Of a DNA stretch of 64,000 nucleotides, positions 12,223 to 25,725 are shown in pieces. The notes beneath the pieces were generated by a model. That model was given only the letters and a program-made list of their open reading frames with translations, had not been told where the DNA came from and did not search any database. Positions within the stretch are counted from its first letter, which is position 1. Every line of letters begins with the position of its first letter. Position numbers and translations under genes: made by a program. Source of the DNA: Monarcha castaneiventris obscurior (taxonomy: Eukaryota > Chordata > Aves > Passeriformes > Monarchidae); NCBI GenBank assembly GCA_026261815.1, contig JAMPIT010000476.1, forward strand, positions 3,313,501-3,377,500, read 5' to 3'.

Positions 12223-13285
12223 TCGAATAGAATCATTTAGGTTGGAAGAAACCTCTAAGATCACAGAGTCCAATTGTTTTCCTCTCACTGCCAGGTCTAC
12301 CACTTAAAACCACGTCCCCAAGTGCCACAACTGCATGTCTTTCAAATACCTGCAAGAATGGTGACTCCACCACTTCCCTGGGCAGCCTGTTCCGATGGCT
12401 GACAACCTTTTAGGTCAAGACATTTTTCCTAATATCCAATACAAATCTCCCCTGATACAAACATTAGGCCATTTTTTCCCATTTCATAATTTGTTACCTG
12501 GGAGAAGAGACTGACTCCCACCTGTCTATGACCTGCCTTTCTCCAGGCTAAGCACCCCCAGTTCCCCCATCTGTTCCTCAGCAGTCTTGTGCTCCAGACC
12601 CTTCCCCAGCTCTGTTGCCCTTCTCTGGACATGCTCCAATGCCTTAAGACCTTTCTAGTGGTGAGGAGCCCAGAACTGAACACAGGATTTGAGGTGTGGC
12701 CTCACCAGTGTCTAAGGCAGGGCGAGGATCCCTTCCCTGGTCCTGCTACCACTCTATTGCTGACACAGGCCAGGATGCCCTTGGCCTTCTTGGACACCTG
12801 GACACACTCTTGCCCCAGCCTGGAGCATTACATGGGGTTGTTGAGACTCAGGTGCAGGACCCAGCACTTGGCCTTGTTGAACCTCAAATCTGGCCTTGGC
12901 TCATGGATCCAGCCTGTCCAGATCCCTCTGCAGAGCTTCCTGCCCTCCAGCAGATCAGCACTCAACACCCTTGTGCAGATCATCAATCGAGATACCAAAC
13001 AGGGCTGGTACTGAGGCCTGGAGAACCCCACTTGTGACTGGCCACCAGCTGGGTTTCACTCCCTTCACCACCACTCTCTGGGCCTGGCCAGGTTTTAGCC
13101 AGCAAACAGTGCACCTGTCCCAGCCATGGGTTCCCAGCTTCTCCAGGAGAATGCTGTGAGCAAAGGTTCTCTTAGAGTCCGGGTAGACCCCACCACAGCC
13201 CTTTCCTTACCCACTACGCAGATCACCTTGCCATGGGTGTGCAGGTGGAGCAGGCTTCTCAGATCTGGAGTAGCACCAGATCACT
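12223..13285 (-). mobile_element. CR1 LINE, 5'-truncated, decayed ORF2 and 3' end
   Basis: This is the longest transposon copy in the window. At 12223 the plus strand starts with 'gaatcgaatagaatcatt' and 'aggttggaagaaacctctaa', the reverse complement of a CR1 3' terminus with its octamer tail. Reading the minus strand upstream, 12878-12849 encodes NKAKCWVLHL, matching the conserved segment of CR1 reverse transcriptase downstream of the catalytic site, and 13038-13009 encodes [10 protein letters not shown], the usual VTSGVPQGSV motif. These two motifs are in different frames and about 50 bases closer than usual. The intervening F-A-D-D catalytic segment is missing, so the copy is dead. Homology fades near 13285, which I take as the 5' truncation point. 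The GC-rich composition and the overlapping open frames here come from this element. Confidence 0.92.
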
Positions 13286-16200
13286 CAGAGTTTCAGCTGT
13301 TTGAGCACAAAACTCAGACTCATGTAATCCCTGACATCTGCACTTCCATATTTTTGTCGTAATTTACCTTACCTTGTCTTCTTATTCCACCAAATATTAA
13401 TACCAAAGTTTTGAAGCAAATTCTCTTTCATTGATGCTATTGTTTTACACTGAAAACACAAACTCAAAGTAGACAATGAGTTCTAGTAAAATTCTGAAGT
13501 GGTTTCTGTTTAATTTGACATCAGTCACATAGCCCAATGCATGAAGATGAGCACATGCTCTGCCTAAAAAACCTGAGATTTCTGGTTAAAGGGACAAGGG
13601 AAAAGAGATTGCACTGAAAGGTCAGCTGCTCAGCCTGAAGAACTATTGTTGAACAGGTTATTCAGAGGGCATTGTGGACCTAATTTTGTCAAATATTTAC
13701 ACTAGTAATACCCCAAAGACAAGGGTGCTAAGAAAAATGGTTTTGATGAAGCGTTTTCAATACAGAGGATTACAAAATCAAGAGGAATTGAAAAACTTGA
13801 TTTAGCATATAGAAAATGGAATAAAATGGCATTAATATAGAATACACTATGATGGATTTCAGGACTGAGAAAATTCCTGTAAAAAAAGCCAGTGCTCATC
13901 TGCAGCAAATCACTGATATTTCTTTGTCTGTGTGACTGTGAATCATCAGTCTAAGTCTGCTTTGGAAAAGAATATTGAGTTTATCAGACAAAATATTTCT
14001 AGAAGAGGTAAGAAAGATCAATACTCTTGTATAAATCAGAGGTGAGATATCATTCAAACAGTACATCTGGACGTCAGAAATATTGCTTGGCTCTCCTGTG
14101 CTTAAAATTATGGCTTCAAGTTGGAATACATACTGAAAAAAGCAATTGCTATGAGCATAGGAGTGCATTATCTACTTCACAAATTATATCAAAGTAGTGT
14201 GGTTTGCAGAACCTGGCAACACCAAGACTGATGTTGTGACAATATAAAATTTTCTATAAAAATAAGTGGGCAAGAAGGGTAAACATAAGGAGGAAATAAC
14301 AGCTAGAATAACTAAATGCCAGTGTCCACATTACCACCAAAGGATAAGAAACCAGCCATTGAAACACTGACACTGAAAATTAGAGGTATGAAATTCTGGA
14401 ACACTTTGCTAGTGTTAATAGTAGCTTAAGTAAGAGCTGTTTAAATTTCTGAAAAGGTTTATATGAACAATTACCAGAAACACCATCAGCATCCTTTCTC
14501 AAAGCCAAGCTTTTCAAATTACCAGAAAAACTGAGAATGACCGTGGTTTTTACTTTATTTTCTTTCTACTTGGGTTGTTTTCAATGAAACCCAAACAATA
14601 TGTGCTTGCACTTGCTTTCGCATCGCATTAAAAGAACAAACGTGAAGCAAGGTACAGCACAACAGATTTCCCTCACATTTCCCCTAGTCAGAATTAGCCA
14701 GTAATTTATCCATTATGCATTCCCTCTTATTGAATTGCTAAAGGCATAAGCTGTTGGTTTTACAAAGCCCATGAAATCTCAAATTACAAAGTTGGTTTGA
14801 ATGTAAGAGCTACATGGTGTATTTCTCCTCATAGAGGCAAACACTTTAGAACTGTATTTCCAGTTATCTAGTTGTATTTTCTAATGTAGACTGTTGTCCA
14901 ACAGAGTCATAGCAAATAATTTTGGCCCTTCTTATCCTGTATTCAGGAGACTTTCCTGCTCTATACGGTTTTTCCAGCCTCTCTCATGGATCCCATTGCC
15001 CTTGTCTGGATGTGGATGGCTCCATTGTTTTCCTTTACATCGCCCCCCACCTTTCATGGTTTGAATTTGTGGTGGGGTTTTCTCCCCGCTGCTCTGATAT
15101 TTCCTCAAGCATTCCTTCCAAAAAACTCAGTGCATAATTCAGGAAGACAGCTACATAAGCAGCTGCAAATGCAAAGTAATGATTTTGGTTTTAAAACAGG
15201 AACAAATAGTCTCCAAAAATAAAAGGTATGTGATATTTGTCTCCACTATCACATCAGTCTAAGTTTCAGGCACGAAAATCCTTGGGAAGCAGACTCTTGC
15301 TAGGCAATCGGGCCAGAACACAAGGTAAACAAAACACCTACTGAGAACTCAGAAACAGATGTTCTGGTAAAAGAGAGATAAAATGCAGCTGAAATGTTTA
15401 TCTAGAAACTCTGCCTAGAATCTGATGGATTAAAAAAAAACAAATCAAAATTTATTTGCTGGAAGTTTTCTAGTGTTATACTGCATGAAAAAAACCCTAC
15501 TTCTTCCTTACTTATTCTTCAATAGAAGTGTAAAAAAAGATGTAAAATTAATGTCTGTGCCAGTTCATTAGTCTCTCCTAAGCAATGATGAAATAACATT
15601 TTCTTTGCAACAGAAAAGGAAGAGGGCTGGCAGCTAACCTTGTGCTGACTCTGTTATGACATTAAGTCTTCCTCAGGCAATGAGGGCTCCCAAGAAAATT
15701 TCGATGATGAATCAAAAAACTATTATGGGTTGACTTTTATTCAGGAATAAGTATAATATGCTACTAAATGTTTAGAATTGCAGTTCAGCATTTGTTAATA
15801 ATTTCTAAAATTCTATCACAGAAGAGATTTTTAGAAATCTTTCAAAATAGGTTGAAAGTTTTTAGAAAACTTTCAAAAATAGTATTTACTATCACTGCTC
15901 ATTACTATAGTAGGGCAGAGTAGATATTTTTAAATAGATTATGATTAATTATAAGAATATAAAAATGTGAGAACTCCTTTACTCACTTGGGCTTCTGCTT
16001 TAGGACTCAATAAATCAGAGTCTGGAGTCAACTGAAGGAAACCCAGAAAACCAATTCTGCTGAAGATATGCAGCAAAACTGGGGCCAAAGTATTTGAAAA
16101 CTGGGCACATACAGAACATTATTGTGCTGGTCACATCTTTAAAAATGAGAGAACCTTTCTACTCTTTTAGAAGCATGAACGTGAGGAAAACACTGAAACT

Positions 16201-17954
16201 AGGGCCTACTTCATTGCACAAACCATGCACCTCTCCTTCATTTACAATATACAAATATTATAATAAATTACTCCCAGCTGTCAACCTGCATGTAATGTTT
16301 GAGAGCTGCTGGAGCATCTTTAAACCTCTGCTTTTTCTTGCAATGGAAAAATGAGAATGTAGCTAAATTACTAAAGAAAAAAAATCAATAGGAATCTTTT
16401 TGTAAATAATTTTGTCTCTTTTATTGTATTCATTTTTATTTTTTACTTCTCCTTTGTGATTAATTGGGCTGAAGAAATAACAATCCAAACTATATGGAAA
16501 TATGGAATTTGAAAAGAGAGTGTGTTTTAAGTATGTTTATATACTTTCAGAAACCCTATAATGTACATAATCAGAAAATGAAGGAACTATTATGTTGATC
16601 TTTCCCCTTAGCCTAATATGGCTAAACTCTCAGTGAATGTCTTAATCAGAGATCTTTATGAAATATAATCTTTCCTGTATTAGAAGTAAGGAGGCCTTTG
16701 GTTAGTAAGACAATTATGCTGAGCTTATTTTTCCCTGGCCTACAAAGAAGGTAATCCCTCTTATTAATGGTTCAAATATCAAATGCAGGAGACAAGTTTA
16801 ATGGAATTATTTTTTAATCTTTTCACTGTCACCACAAGTGCCACCTGACATTAATCCCCTGGCACCAGTAATAAGATTAAATGAGAAATTTTACCTTTGG
16901 CATTGTGTGATAGACTAAAGCACAGGAAGAAACCTCATCAATGGTTTAGAAAAGATTTAGTGTCAGTTGTACGACAATGTACCAGATATTCCCTATGGGA
17001 AAACAGCTACAAATAGTAAACAAAAAATCATTGCTTTTTCTGTCTAGTGATATAGAAAAATATAGAACAATATTCTTTCAACCAATGGATGCTCTAAGGC
17101 CAGGAAACACTAAGCAAATAGGAAAGTTATACCTGAGTGAATGAACAGTATAAACAAAAATAATAAAAGCTTCAACAGAATATTTACCAACAACAAGAAA
17201 AAAAACAGTACTCTGTCTTAAGTCCAGAAATAGGGATAAACTGAAAGCTGCAAAAAACTAGATGAGTCACATCCTGTTAAAAAAAAAAAAAAAAAGAGAG
17301 AAATAAAGAAATTGAAAACCAGGAAAGCTGCAGCTTGCTGCAAAGAATAGAGGGTGGATTGGAGATGAATGGTAACCTAGGTTTGACCTGGAAGCAAATC
17401 TCAAATCTCTGTTTTCAGTAGAAGGGACTGGTTAAGTGTGAGACTGAAAAAAGCAGCCAAGGCTGATAAAGAAGAGGTAAAGTGGAAGCTACAGTAAAAC
17501 AATGTTGTGTACTTAGTCCCACTCTGAGTGAGAATGGTCTCCAGCTTTGACAAAGCTGCAAAGTCAACACCAACAGCATATCGATGAAAAACAACCACAA
17601 CACTTCAGGAATGGAATCTTTAGGTCCAACAGACTCTCAATAACAAGTAAAAGCAAAATGCTTGAAGAGTAATTAGTCGTAGAGCTGAATGAGTTAGGAA
17701 ACCAATGGGAAATCATTTACCAATGATAGTAAATTAGTTTGGCAGGGCAGACTTATGCCCAGCCCAGGTGTAAAGACAAATGCAACCCAGTCTATTTTGG
17801 CTTTATAAATCAGCATAAATAATATATTGGAGAAGACCTCATTAAGGAATTGCCTAAAGGACACATGGCAATGGGATTATCTAGAGGGATTTTCCCAATT
17901 TTACTCAATTTTTTAAATATCTATTCAGCCATTAAAGAAACAAAAAAAATACCT
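13286..17954. other. AT-rich non-coding DNA
   Basis: No gene is recognised. It contains an A17 run at 17279-17295 followed by 'gagagaaataaagaa'. A small repeat with hairpins lies at 15824-15882. Sequence from about 17300 to 17950 may be a very old upstream continuation of the CR1 copy that starts near 17955, but I cannot match it. Open frames at 13896-14168 (minus) and 16094-16354 (plus) have no recognisable content. Confidence 0.5.
15824..15882. repeat. Imperfect tandem copy with internal hairpins
   Basis: 'tttttagaaatctttcaaaa' (15828) recurs as 'tttttagaaaactttcaaaa' (15859), about 31 bases apart. Each copy contains a small inverted repeat, for example 'gaaagtttt'-tag-'aaaactttc' in the second. 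It looks like a local duplication in AT-rich DNA. Confidence 0.75.
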
Positions 17955-18480
17955 GAAAGATTTCTTGATGACTCAGATTTGGGAGGGACTAGTGAAGAGA
18001 AGGATCACTAGATGGTGGCACGCAATCCAGATGACTTCAAGGAAAGCAGCACTAGAAATGGAACTAAATCGAAGTGCAAGGTCGTAGCCTTGAGAACCAA
18101 TAACCAGAATGTTTGCAGTGAGCAATTTGAGAGGAATTGCTGAGGAAGAGTGAGACAAAAACATATTAACTACAACACACAAAAGAGTCACAAAAATAAT
18201 GGAGCAGAGAAAAAATAATTGTAATCCTCGCCCTTTTTCAGCCTTTCCAGCAAACAACAAAGAGATGAATAAACAAAAATACTTTTTTCGAAGACACAGG
18301 TGAGACCTCATCTGAGCCATCACACATCTCAAAGATTATGAATTCAGACTGGACCCTGGACCAGGTCAGAGAAATAGATATGTCATAAGAAGAGCTGGAG
18401 GGCTTTGCTTATTTAGGCCAGCAAAGTAAACACTGAGGAAGAAAAGCTGCTCATCAGGTGGGTAAACGTTAGGTGAAATT
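17955..18480 (+). mobile_element. Ancient CR1 LINE fragment, ORF2 region, highly diverged
   Basis: Scattered segments match plus-strand CR1 ORF2. 'aagtgcaaggtcgtagcctt' (near 18074) corresponds to the NKAKCKVLHL coding segment. 'acaggtgagacctcatctga' (near 18297) corresponds to the conserved VRPHLEYC region. 'agaagagctggagggctttg' and 'ttatttaggccagcaaag' (18387-18427) correspond to the E-E-R-L-R-x-L-G-L-F-S-L segment. The order and spacing agree with CR1, but identity is low, with indels and stops. The 119-codon minus-strand open frame across 17973-18332 is therefore antisense transposon sequence and not a gene, despite its membrane-like composition. Confidence 0.6.
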
Positions 18481-21400
18481 GCTATATAAAGCAAAGAACT
18501 CTGGATCACTAAAGACACACACTTATGAGCTTTGGATCCTAAATTCAGCCTTAAAAGCATTGTCATTGACATTTCCATCAAAAGTCAGAGGAAGTAGATA
18601 TACAGTGTCTGCCCCTGACTGTCAGGCATTTATTGTTCAGCACCAACCAAGACTTCCAGTTTATTGAATATGAGCTAGATAATTTGGGAAAGCTGGTTTC
18701 ACATGTGGGTACAATTTGTTTGGTAACAGTCCTAAATTAGGCTAGAAATATTAGTTTATTTCAGTTAATCCCAAGTTATTTTCAGAATTTTACCCTAGTG
18801 GTACTTGGGATTCAACAAGGTAAAATACGAGAGGGAAACCTGCTCATTTTAAAAGTGACCTTTTATCCTCTGCAAGTCACTGGTGTTCTGCTCAGTTAAT
18901 AGATTCTTTCAAAAGCAGTGTTTCCTCTAATTTTGAAAACAGAGCAGGTGCTCCAGGTGATGCCATTTTTGTACAGCAGGCAGCAGGCAACCCAGAGGCT
19001 ATGGAGGCTCATTTAATTACTTGGCACCTCAGTCCAATTAAAACGTGCCATAAAGGCAAGAGTGGCAGAGCGAAAATTTGGTGCAACTTACCTAAACCCC
19101 TAACCACAGCTGACACACCACAGAAACCTGTCCATACATTTAAGAAGTTGTAGTTACATTTCAGATTACACAAGAATTATGTTAATTATCTTAAGACTTT
19201 TCAAGGATTTATTTTCAATAGATCCAAGTCATCATTCACTACTGAGCTAAAGCCATCCTGTAATATTGTTGCCTTCTCTATAGTGGGCAATGTTATGTGT
19301 CTAATAATTTCTCTATGAATGTGGGGACAACAACCATTTTGCTTAGACCAGAGCAGAGGGGAAGTAAATGGATTTCTCCTGGAAAGGCTCAACTTTTGAT
19401 TTTCCATGTTATTCTTTGACTGTTTTAAATCTGAATTAAAATCCAGTTGGGGTGAAAGGTCTGTGCTTCCTATATTTGTATGTAGGACACAATAACATCT
19501 TAATTTCCACAGCCTGAGTGTAGTGATCTGCATTTTCTTTACATGACTGGATCAATGAAAGAAAGGAGTGAAAATTTAACATCATTTTGGATGTCTTTAA
19601 TATCCCAGGAAAGGAAAAGTTCTTCTAAAACTGGGAGTGAAATAGGGAAGGAAAGTATCTCCAACTAATTTTTCAAGCCCTAAGTTTCTGTTTGCACATG
19701 AATTCTACTTGTATCCAAAACAACTTCACAAATTGGTTTAAATCTCAGCATTTATCCTTTCACTGAGTACAGTGTGGGCCACCTCTATTTAGGTTCCACA
19801 GGTAATGTCCCAGCCGCCCAATGGTTTAGGAATTATCTATAACAGATTTTGATTTTTAAGAATTATACACAATAGATTTTGAACTCACAAATGTTTTCTA
19901 AGAGTCTGGTACAGTGGAACATCAAGCACAAACATTGCCTTTGGACATTGCTACTATGTGCAGATATGGAAATGTTAAATGATTAAAATATCTCTTTTAA
20001 AATGCTTTAAAATACATTGTTTCATGATCATATACTCCCAGCAATAAGACCACAGCATGCAACCAGAGCTGGTTGTAGGCTCTGTATCAGTCAGAAGGCT
20101 GCAGCTTCCAAGTTCACCTTGAGGCTTGCAATTGTTATTTACCAATTAAATTACAATTGCTGTACTGGAATATTAATTACGAATATGCTATTGGCATCAA
20201 TGAAATGATTGTTTATTCCACACACTATGCAGAAAATACTTTTATTCAACCCCTATAATTTTCTTTTTCCCTTTTTTCTTCATAATCTCCTCAAAACCCT
20301 CTTTCAGAATGAAACCCTGCCAGAACGGTTATTCTCCTGGTTTAAACAGTCTCTAAATTACAATCACACACACTTTGATTACATCGCAAGTCAGTGATTT
20401 CTTTTTTTTTTTGCTACCCAAAGCTGAATTCTAACGTATGAAAATGCCTAGTGAGTTATCTAATAAATAATATAAAAATATTTCCCAACCCCTTTGTTAT
20501 TGCTTTGAACTAAGGATGAATCTAATATGAAAAAATTGTTCCAATGAGAAAGCTGCATAAGAATCCTCTGGAATTTTTGAAGCTGTATACCAAATTTGAA
20601 AGAAACTGAAGGATTTTTGGAAGAAATTTACATGTATTGGTAATGAACTGATAACCATATATTTGGTTGAGACCTAGAATATTATCAGTAGCTTGAATTT
20701 TGTAGAGGCAACCAGATAGAGATTTGCAACACTCAAAGGCAGAAGTGACAGGAAAATTATGTGCCAGAAAATTAAGAAAGAATTAAGACCAGAAACAGAA
20801 GGTTTGGCTTTACACAAAAAAAAAAGTCAGTTCTTTTTTAATGCCATAAACAGAAAAGCTGTTGTACAGGATGAAAGAAAAGCATTTTGCCTATGGCAGA
20901 CTAAATCAGAATAATTACACAAGTTTCAGCTCTCTAAACCAAGCTGCAAGCATATTTAGGTATGTTTAATTATTATCATCATAGCTTTTTCTCTAGCAGC
21001 TCGACAATGTTAAACCCTTGGGTCGTCTCCAGGAAAGATACCTTTACACTCATTTTAAGAAGGAAATCAGAAGGAGAATTCTCTCTGCCAGGGGCCAAAC
21101 AAATACAAGGAAATCAGCCAAGGAAGGAAAAACAAAATATATAAGTCTGCCATATACTTTCAAAAATTATTTCAGTGCAACGTGACAGATATGAGAAAAG
21201 AATGACCAAGGGATGTAGCTAAAGTTACTACTCCCAGCTAAGCAAGGTCCAAAGCCTTGCTGTTGCTCTCAGAATTAAAAGTGACCTGTGCATACAAACA
21301 TTGGTGCTGTGGTTACCTTGGTGGTCTCGAGCTGCTGGTCACATTCTGTTCCATGCCAAAAAATTACTGAATGCCTGTTACTATGGCTCTTCCAAGTTCA

Positions 21401-22025
21401 CACCCTAAATCTTACCAGAGATCCTAGAGGGAAAATTACTTCCTCACTTTATTAGAACCCAGATCAGAATACAGAGTAATCTGAAAGTTGATTTCTACCC
21501 CGTATGTAAATTACCATTCCTTTGGAATGAAGCAAAAGGGTTTCAGGAGGCAGAAATCACAAGACACAATAAGCATTAAAGAAGCAATGCTTTTGCAATA
21601 TTCCAAGCAAGAAGAACCACACAGTTAATTGGTTTAGAGGCACATGTACAAAAATAAAATACTGCATTTCATAGACACTCTTCTCTCAACTTCAAAAATG
21701 CCCCTTTCATCCCATCTAAGATGCCTCAGGATGCTCACACAGGTGTTTCATCTGAAATCAAATCCGTTGTCCAGACCCTTACTCTGACTTTTCTGTCTCA
21801 AAGAGACAGGCCTATTATCATGTTCCTCATTCAGAAACCACCCTTTCACCTTTAAGCATCCCCAAAAAGGCTTCTTGTTTTTCATAAGTACATGTAGGAC
21901 AACAGTTCCTTTAATTTCTCCTAAAACTACTGTCAGCTGTTGCCTGATCCTAAAAACACTGAAAGTTACAGAGTCACAACTGGACAGAGTATAATTGTAA
22001 CCAGGCAATGAAAAAGGACCTTGCC
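18481..22025. other. AT-rich non-coding DNA
   Basis: No gene is recognised. A T11 run lies at 20402-20412. Open frames of 60-110 codons on both strands, including 19201-19533 on minus, have no recognisable domain. I see no further CR1 similarity until 22026. Confidence 0.55.
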
Positions 22026-22504
22026 TCTCATGGGACTCCTCCTGGAGTACGGTGACCAGTTCTGGCCCCCTGTACTAGGAGGACACAGACCTGTTAGAGC
22101 AGGTGCAGAGCAGGGGCACAAAACTGTGCGTGGGATGGAACAGCTCTCTGTGAAGAAAGACAGTGAGAGCTGGGGTTGCAGCTTTTCAATGCATAAAGGG
22201 TGCTTCTAACACAGATAAGTTTTTAAATGTTATTTTTCCAGGGCCTCTAGGACCAGACTCAGCGTAATGTTTTTTTACTGAAAGAGAGTAAAAGAGATTG
22301 GATATAAGGAAGGAATTCTTCCCTGTGAGGGTGGTGAGGCCCCGGCACAGGTTGCCCACAGAAGCTGTGGCTGTCCCATCCCTGGAAGTGTTCAAGGCTA
22401 GGTTGGATGGAGCGCTGAGCAGCCTGGGATAGTGGAAGGTGTCCCTGCCCAGGGCAGGAGGATTAGAGCAAGGTGATTTTTAACATCCTTTCCAACCCAA
22501 AGCA
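22026..22504 (+). mobile_element. CR1 LINE 3' half, plus strand
   Basis: The sequence begins in ORF2 ('ctcctggagtacggtgacca' and 'gttctggccc', the LLEYxxQFWxP segment) and continues through 'gaaggaattcttccctgtga' and 'gggtggtgaggcc', then 'aggttgcccacagaagctgt', 'tgttcaaggctaggttggat' and 'cctttccaaccca'. This is the classic order of a CR1 3' end. A middle portion (about 22150-22290) is diverged. The copy is truncated at its 5' side and lacks a clear octamer tail. It is better preserved than the copy at 17955, so it is probably younger. Confidence 0.9.
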
Positions 22505-25500
22505 CATTATCATTTTTGCTGTCAATTCAGTCTAGCAGTTGGCCAGCATTTATTTGTAAACAAATTGCTGTACCAACATAGAGCTCAGTACCAGAATCAG
22601 CAGGTAAAGGTCAAACCCAGAGCATAATTCTCCGTATCGGATTTGAAAATAAAATTTGTTTGCAGAACTACCAGTTCCTAAAGGGATGTTCTTATTTACT
22701 ACCAGCTTTTGACAGAAGAGTGTAGCTGAATAGTTTCAAGAGGCACTGCCATTGACCTGAACTTGTTGGAACTGGAAAACATCCTTTCTAAAACTAATTT
22801 TCACAAACCAATTGTGAAGACGAGGAACCAACATCGAGGATACTTTCCAGCAGCATAAGAACCCTGAGAAAAATATAAAGTGACTTGTAAGATAAATTAT
22901 CATCAAGCAGGTATTCACATGCCATCTCTAGGAGCCTTAGTTTGTGTTCTGTGCCAGAACAATGTGGGTTCCTGAGAGAGAATTGCTCGGGAGGTTCTCA
23001 GCCAAACAGGAGAGAAGGGCTGCAAGATGAGGGTGCAGACAGGGCTCCTCTTGCCCTGGGTGTAACAGCCATGGCAGTATAAAGCATGTGGTTTCTCTGG
23101 CACCCTTCTAGGTGCAGACGCCAAGAGCTGAAACGCAATGCAGTAGAAGCAATAAAGGAAAATTACCAGCGTGGATGGCATTGTCAAAAGCTGGTGCTGG
23201 CTGGCTGGAAGATGTGACAGATGCACTCACTTCTGCCCAAAGTTGGCAGGCCAGGGAAAAATACTGTATTTGCCATAGATTTACACATAAAACCTCTAGA
23301 AGTGAATTAGGTAAACTAATGACATCTGCTGTCTAAAATGGCCCATGAAAATAGCTGCTAGAATTTAGAAACAGAACAAGATCTGTGGGAGAGGGAAAAT
23401 ATTTTTAGAAGTTTAGAAGCAGGATTTAATGGATTTCTTCTGATTCAAAAAGACCTTAGATATTGAGCCCAACAAAAATAGACACACAAAGGTTAATTAA
23501 TTAAAATACCAGAAAGTATACATTAGGAAAACTTATAATTAAATGGATACATGTTCTCTTATATGCTCTGCTTGTGGTATCACACAGTTTATGTGCAGAA
23601 TGTGTTAAAAGCGTGCACTCTTCCAAATTAGAAAATACAGAGCAAAGTTGCTACAGATTTTTCTTTGGTTTTAATCTTCATTTTGCAAGTAGGAGCACTT
23701 AATCAATTATTTAGACCATCAGCTAATTCCATCTTTCTTGAGAAATATTACCAGATTATTGTGGTTGGGCATTCACCGCGCTGATTTTCCAGGAAAGGAG
23801 ATCATGTCGTTGTGACTGTTAGGAAAATGTATAAATTCTTTATACTATGACACCCCTCAAAAATAGCACAACAGAGCTGATTTGCTTTGCAAAAGATTCA
23901 AATTTAGCTGAGAATTGAAAACAATTTTTTCCAACAGCATAGCCCTTTGAAAGCAGTAACTGCTGCATAAATGAACTCAGAAATCTATAGACTGCACAAC
24001 TTGTATTAATTCAAGTGTCCAGCAAACATGCACAAATGTGCTTCTGAATGTCTGTTGAGAGGGTTTTCTCAAGGCAATATTCTCTAGCAAAAGGATTTAA
24101 ACCAGTGCCCTACTTCACATCATCAGCTTTGATTTAGAATGGTAATTTCTGCGCTGTAATTTCAAGGTGATTTCCTATTTTATCTGTTAGAAACCCTTCA
24201 AAGGCCCAAATTTGTACAGCATAGAAAACTTAATACGTACATTCTCTGCTGGCAATCAAAAGACAATGCTTTCAGTGTCATTTTGTGACAAGATCCTATT
24301 TTGGGTGCATTTTTTATAAGGGAAGGACACACTGGCTTGATGTATCAGGGCTATTTCAGTGATCATCAACTCACCACCAAATTTGGAGGGAGCTCAGTGC
24401 AAGATTGTCCTCATGGTGGATGAAACCTGAACACACTTTCACTGAGGTCTGTGTTTATTTTTTTTCTCTGTAGCAGCTAGCTCTCTGAATTTAACAGGTT
24501 TTAAGTGTTCTGAAATTCTGTCACTGCCTCAACGACTTCAACAGCATTTATTCCCCAAATCTAAGAAGATCTTCACTTCCTACCTCCAACCACACTTACC
24601 TAAGCTACATTCAACATTTCCTGCCTTTGTTTTACAACATTTCCCTACAAAATAACACATCACTTATATTCCTCCCACAACTGTTTTCTGTTGTTCATTT
24701 TATTCAGTAGTGTTGTGGAATATGGAGAGTACTTGAGAAAACACTAAACAAAGAAAAATACAAATATTGTTGTTCATCTCAATAGTCTGTACTTTTGCTG
24801 TTGTTGCTGTAAGACATAAACTAGCAGCATGAAGCTACTGTGTGCTTAGAACTCTCTTCCTGACATCTTTTTAGTTTTCTTGGTAAAAGTTGATCATTCA
24901 ATGCAGGAGAGATATTTCTTATTCTTGTCACCATTTCTATATGACAGCTTTTCTCCAGCACTTTCTGCTTCATCTGAGTAACCAGCCAAACTCACTTAAA
25001 ACAGCCGCCAGCACTGAAATGTTCCATTTTAAACAAACCCTTTGTTTGAAGTCCTTCATTCAACATTTCAGTCCCTTTGGGAAATTTCAGATTCATGCCA
25101 TTTTAGATTAGTTTCTTTCAATGATTACATGACAGGTCGTGGCTGGATCTATCACAAAACTTTCCTGATAAATGTATTTTCACAACTTTCCAAAGTTCTT
25201 TACAACTCTCTGCTGTAGTAGAGCAAGTAGCAAATTCTTACAGCAATTGTGACTCAATCTTACTTAAATTCAAGCAAATTTTACAAGGACTTGGGTATTT
25301 TTAATTTTTTTTTAATAAATGCTCTTCTTCTAGAAATCTACACTGGATTTTAATGAACAATATAGCTCATTATTTTCTGTATGACAAGTGTGGCAAGCAT
25401 ATTATTTTCCCTTCAATAAATGCATGCACACAATACATAAATGAATGTCTTCCTAGTGACAGGTTCACCATATACAATATTTCTGCATTTGCTTTTTCAG

Positions 25501-25725
25501 CACTTCACCATTTTCTTAACTTTTAATAAAAAAATATTTCTTGCAAAAAATTACTAAATATAAAGACTTTTTCTATTAATTATGAGGTAGAGATTGGTCT
25601 ATTAGGTTTGGGGGGCTGTGTGTTCCATTGCCTCCCCCTAGATTGTGGGGTATTTTTTAGAGACCATGCTGTGGGGAATAGATCTCGCTCCAGCCAGAGT
25701 CCCCAAATATGTGCTTCAAGAGGTT
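22505..25725. other. Non-coding DNA, mostly AT-rich
   Basis: No gene is recognised. The stretch 23730-23830 holds several CpGs ('caccgcgctg', 'catgtcgttg') in otherwise CpG-poor DNA. A 45-base segment on minus (24600-24644) has splice-like ends but is too short to support. The overlapping open frames at 22915-23226 (minus) and 23112-23336 (plus) carry no recognisable domain. Confidence 0.5.

Noticed and set aside
12589..13159. Several overlapping plus-strand frames of 87-141 codons
   Set aside because: They lie wholly within the minus-strand CR1 copy, where GC-rich transposon DNA has few stops.
17973..18332. 119-codon minus-strand open frame with membrane-like segments
   Set aside because: It is antisense to an ancient plus-strand CR1 ORF2 remnant, which explains the sequence better.
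24600..24644. 45-base minus-strand segment with acceptor- and donor-like ends and a cysteine-rich reading
   Set aside because: It is too short to judge, only one frame is open, and no neighbouring exon supports it.
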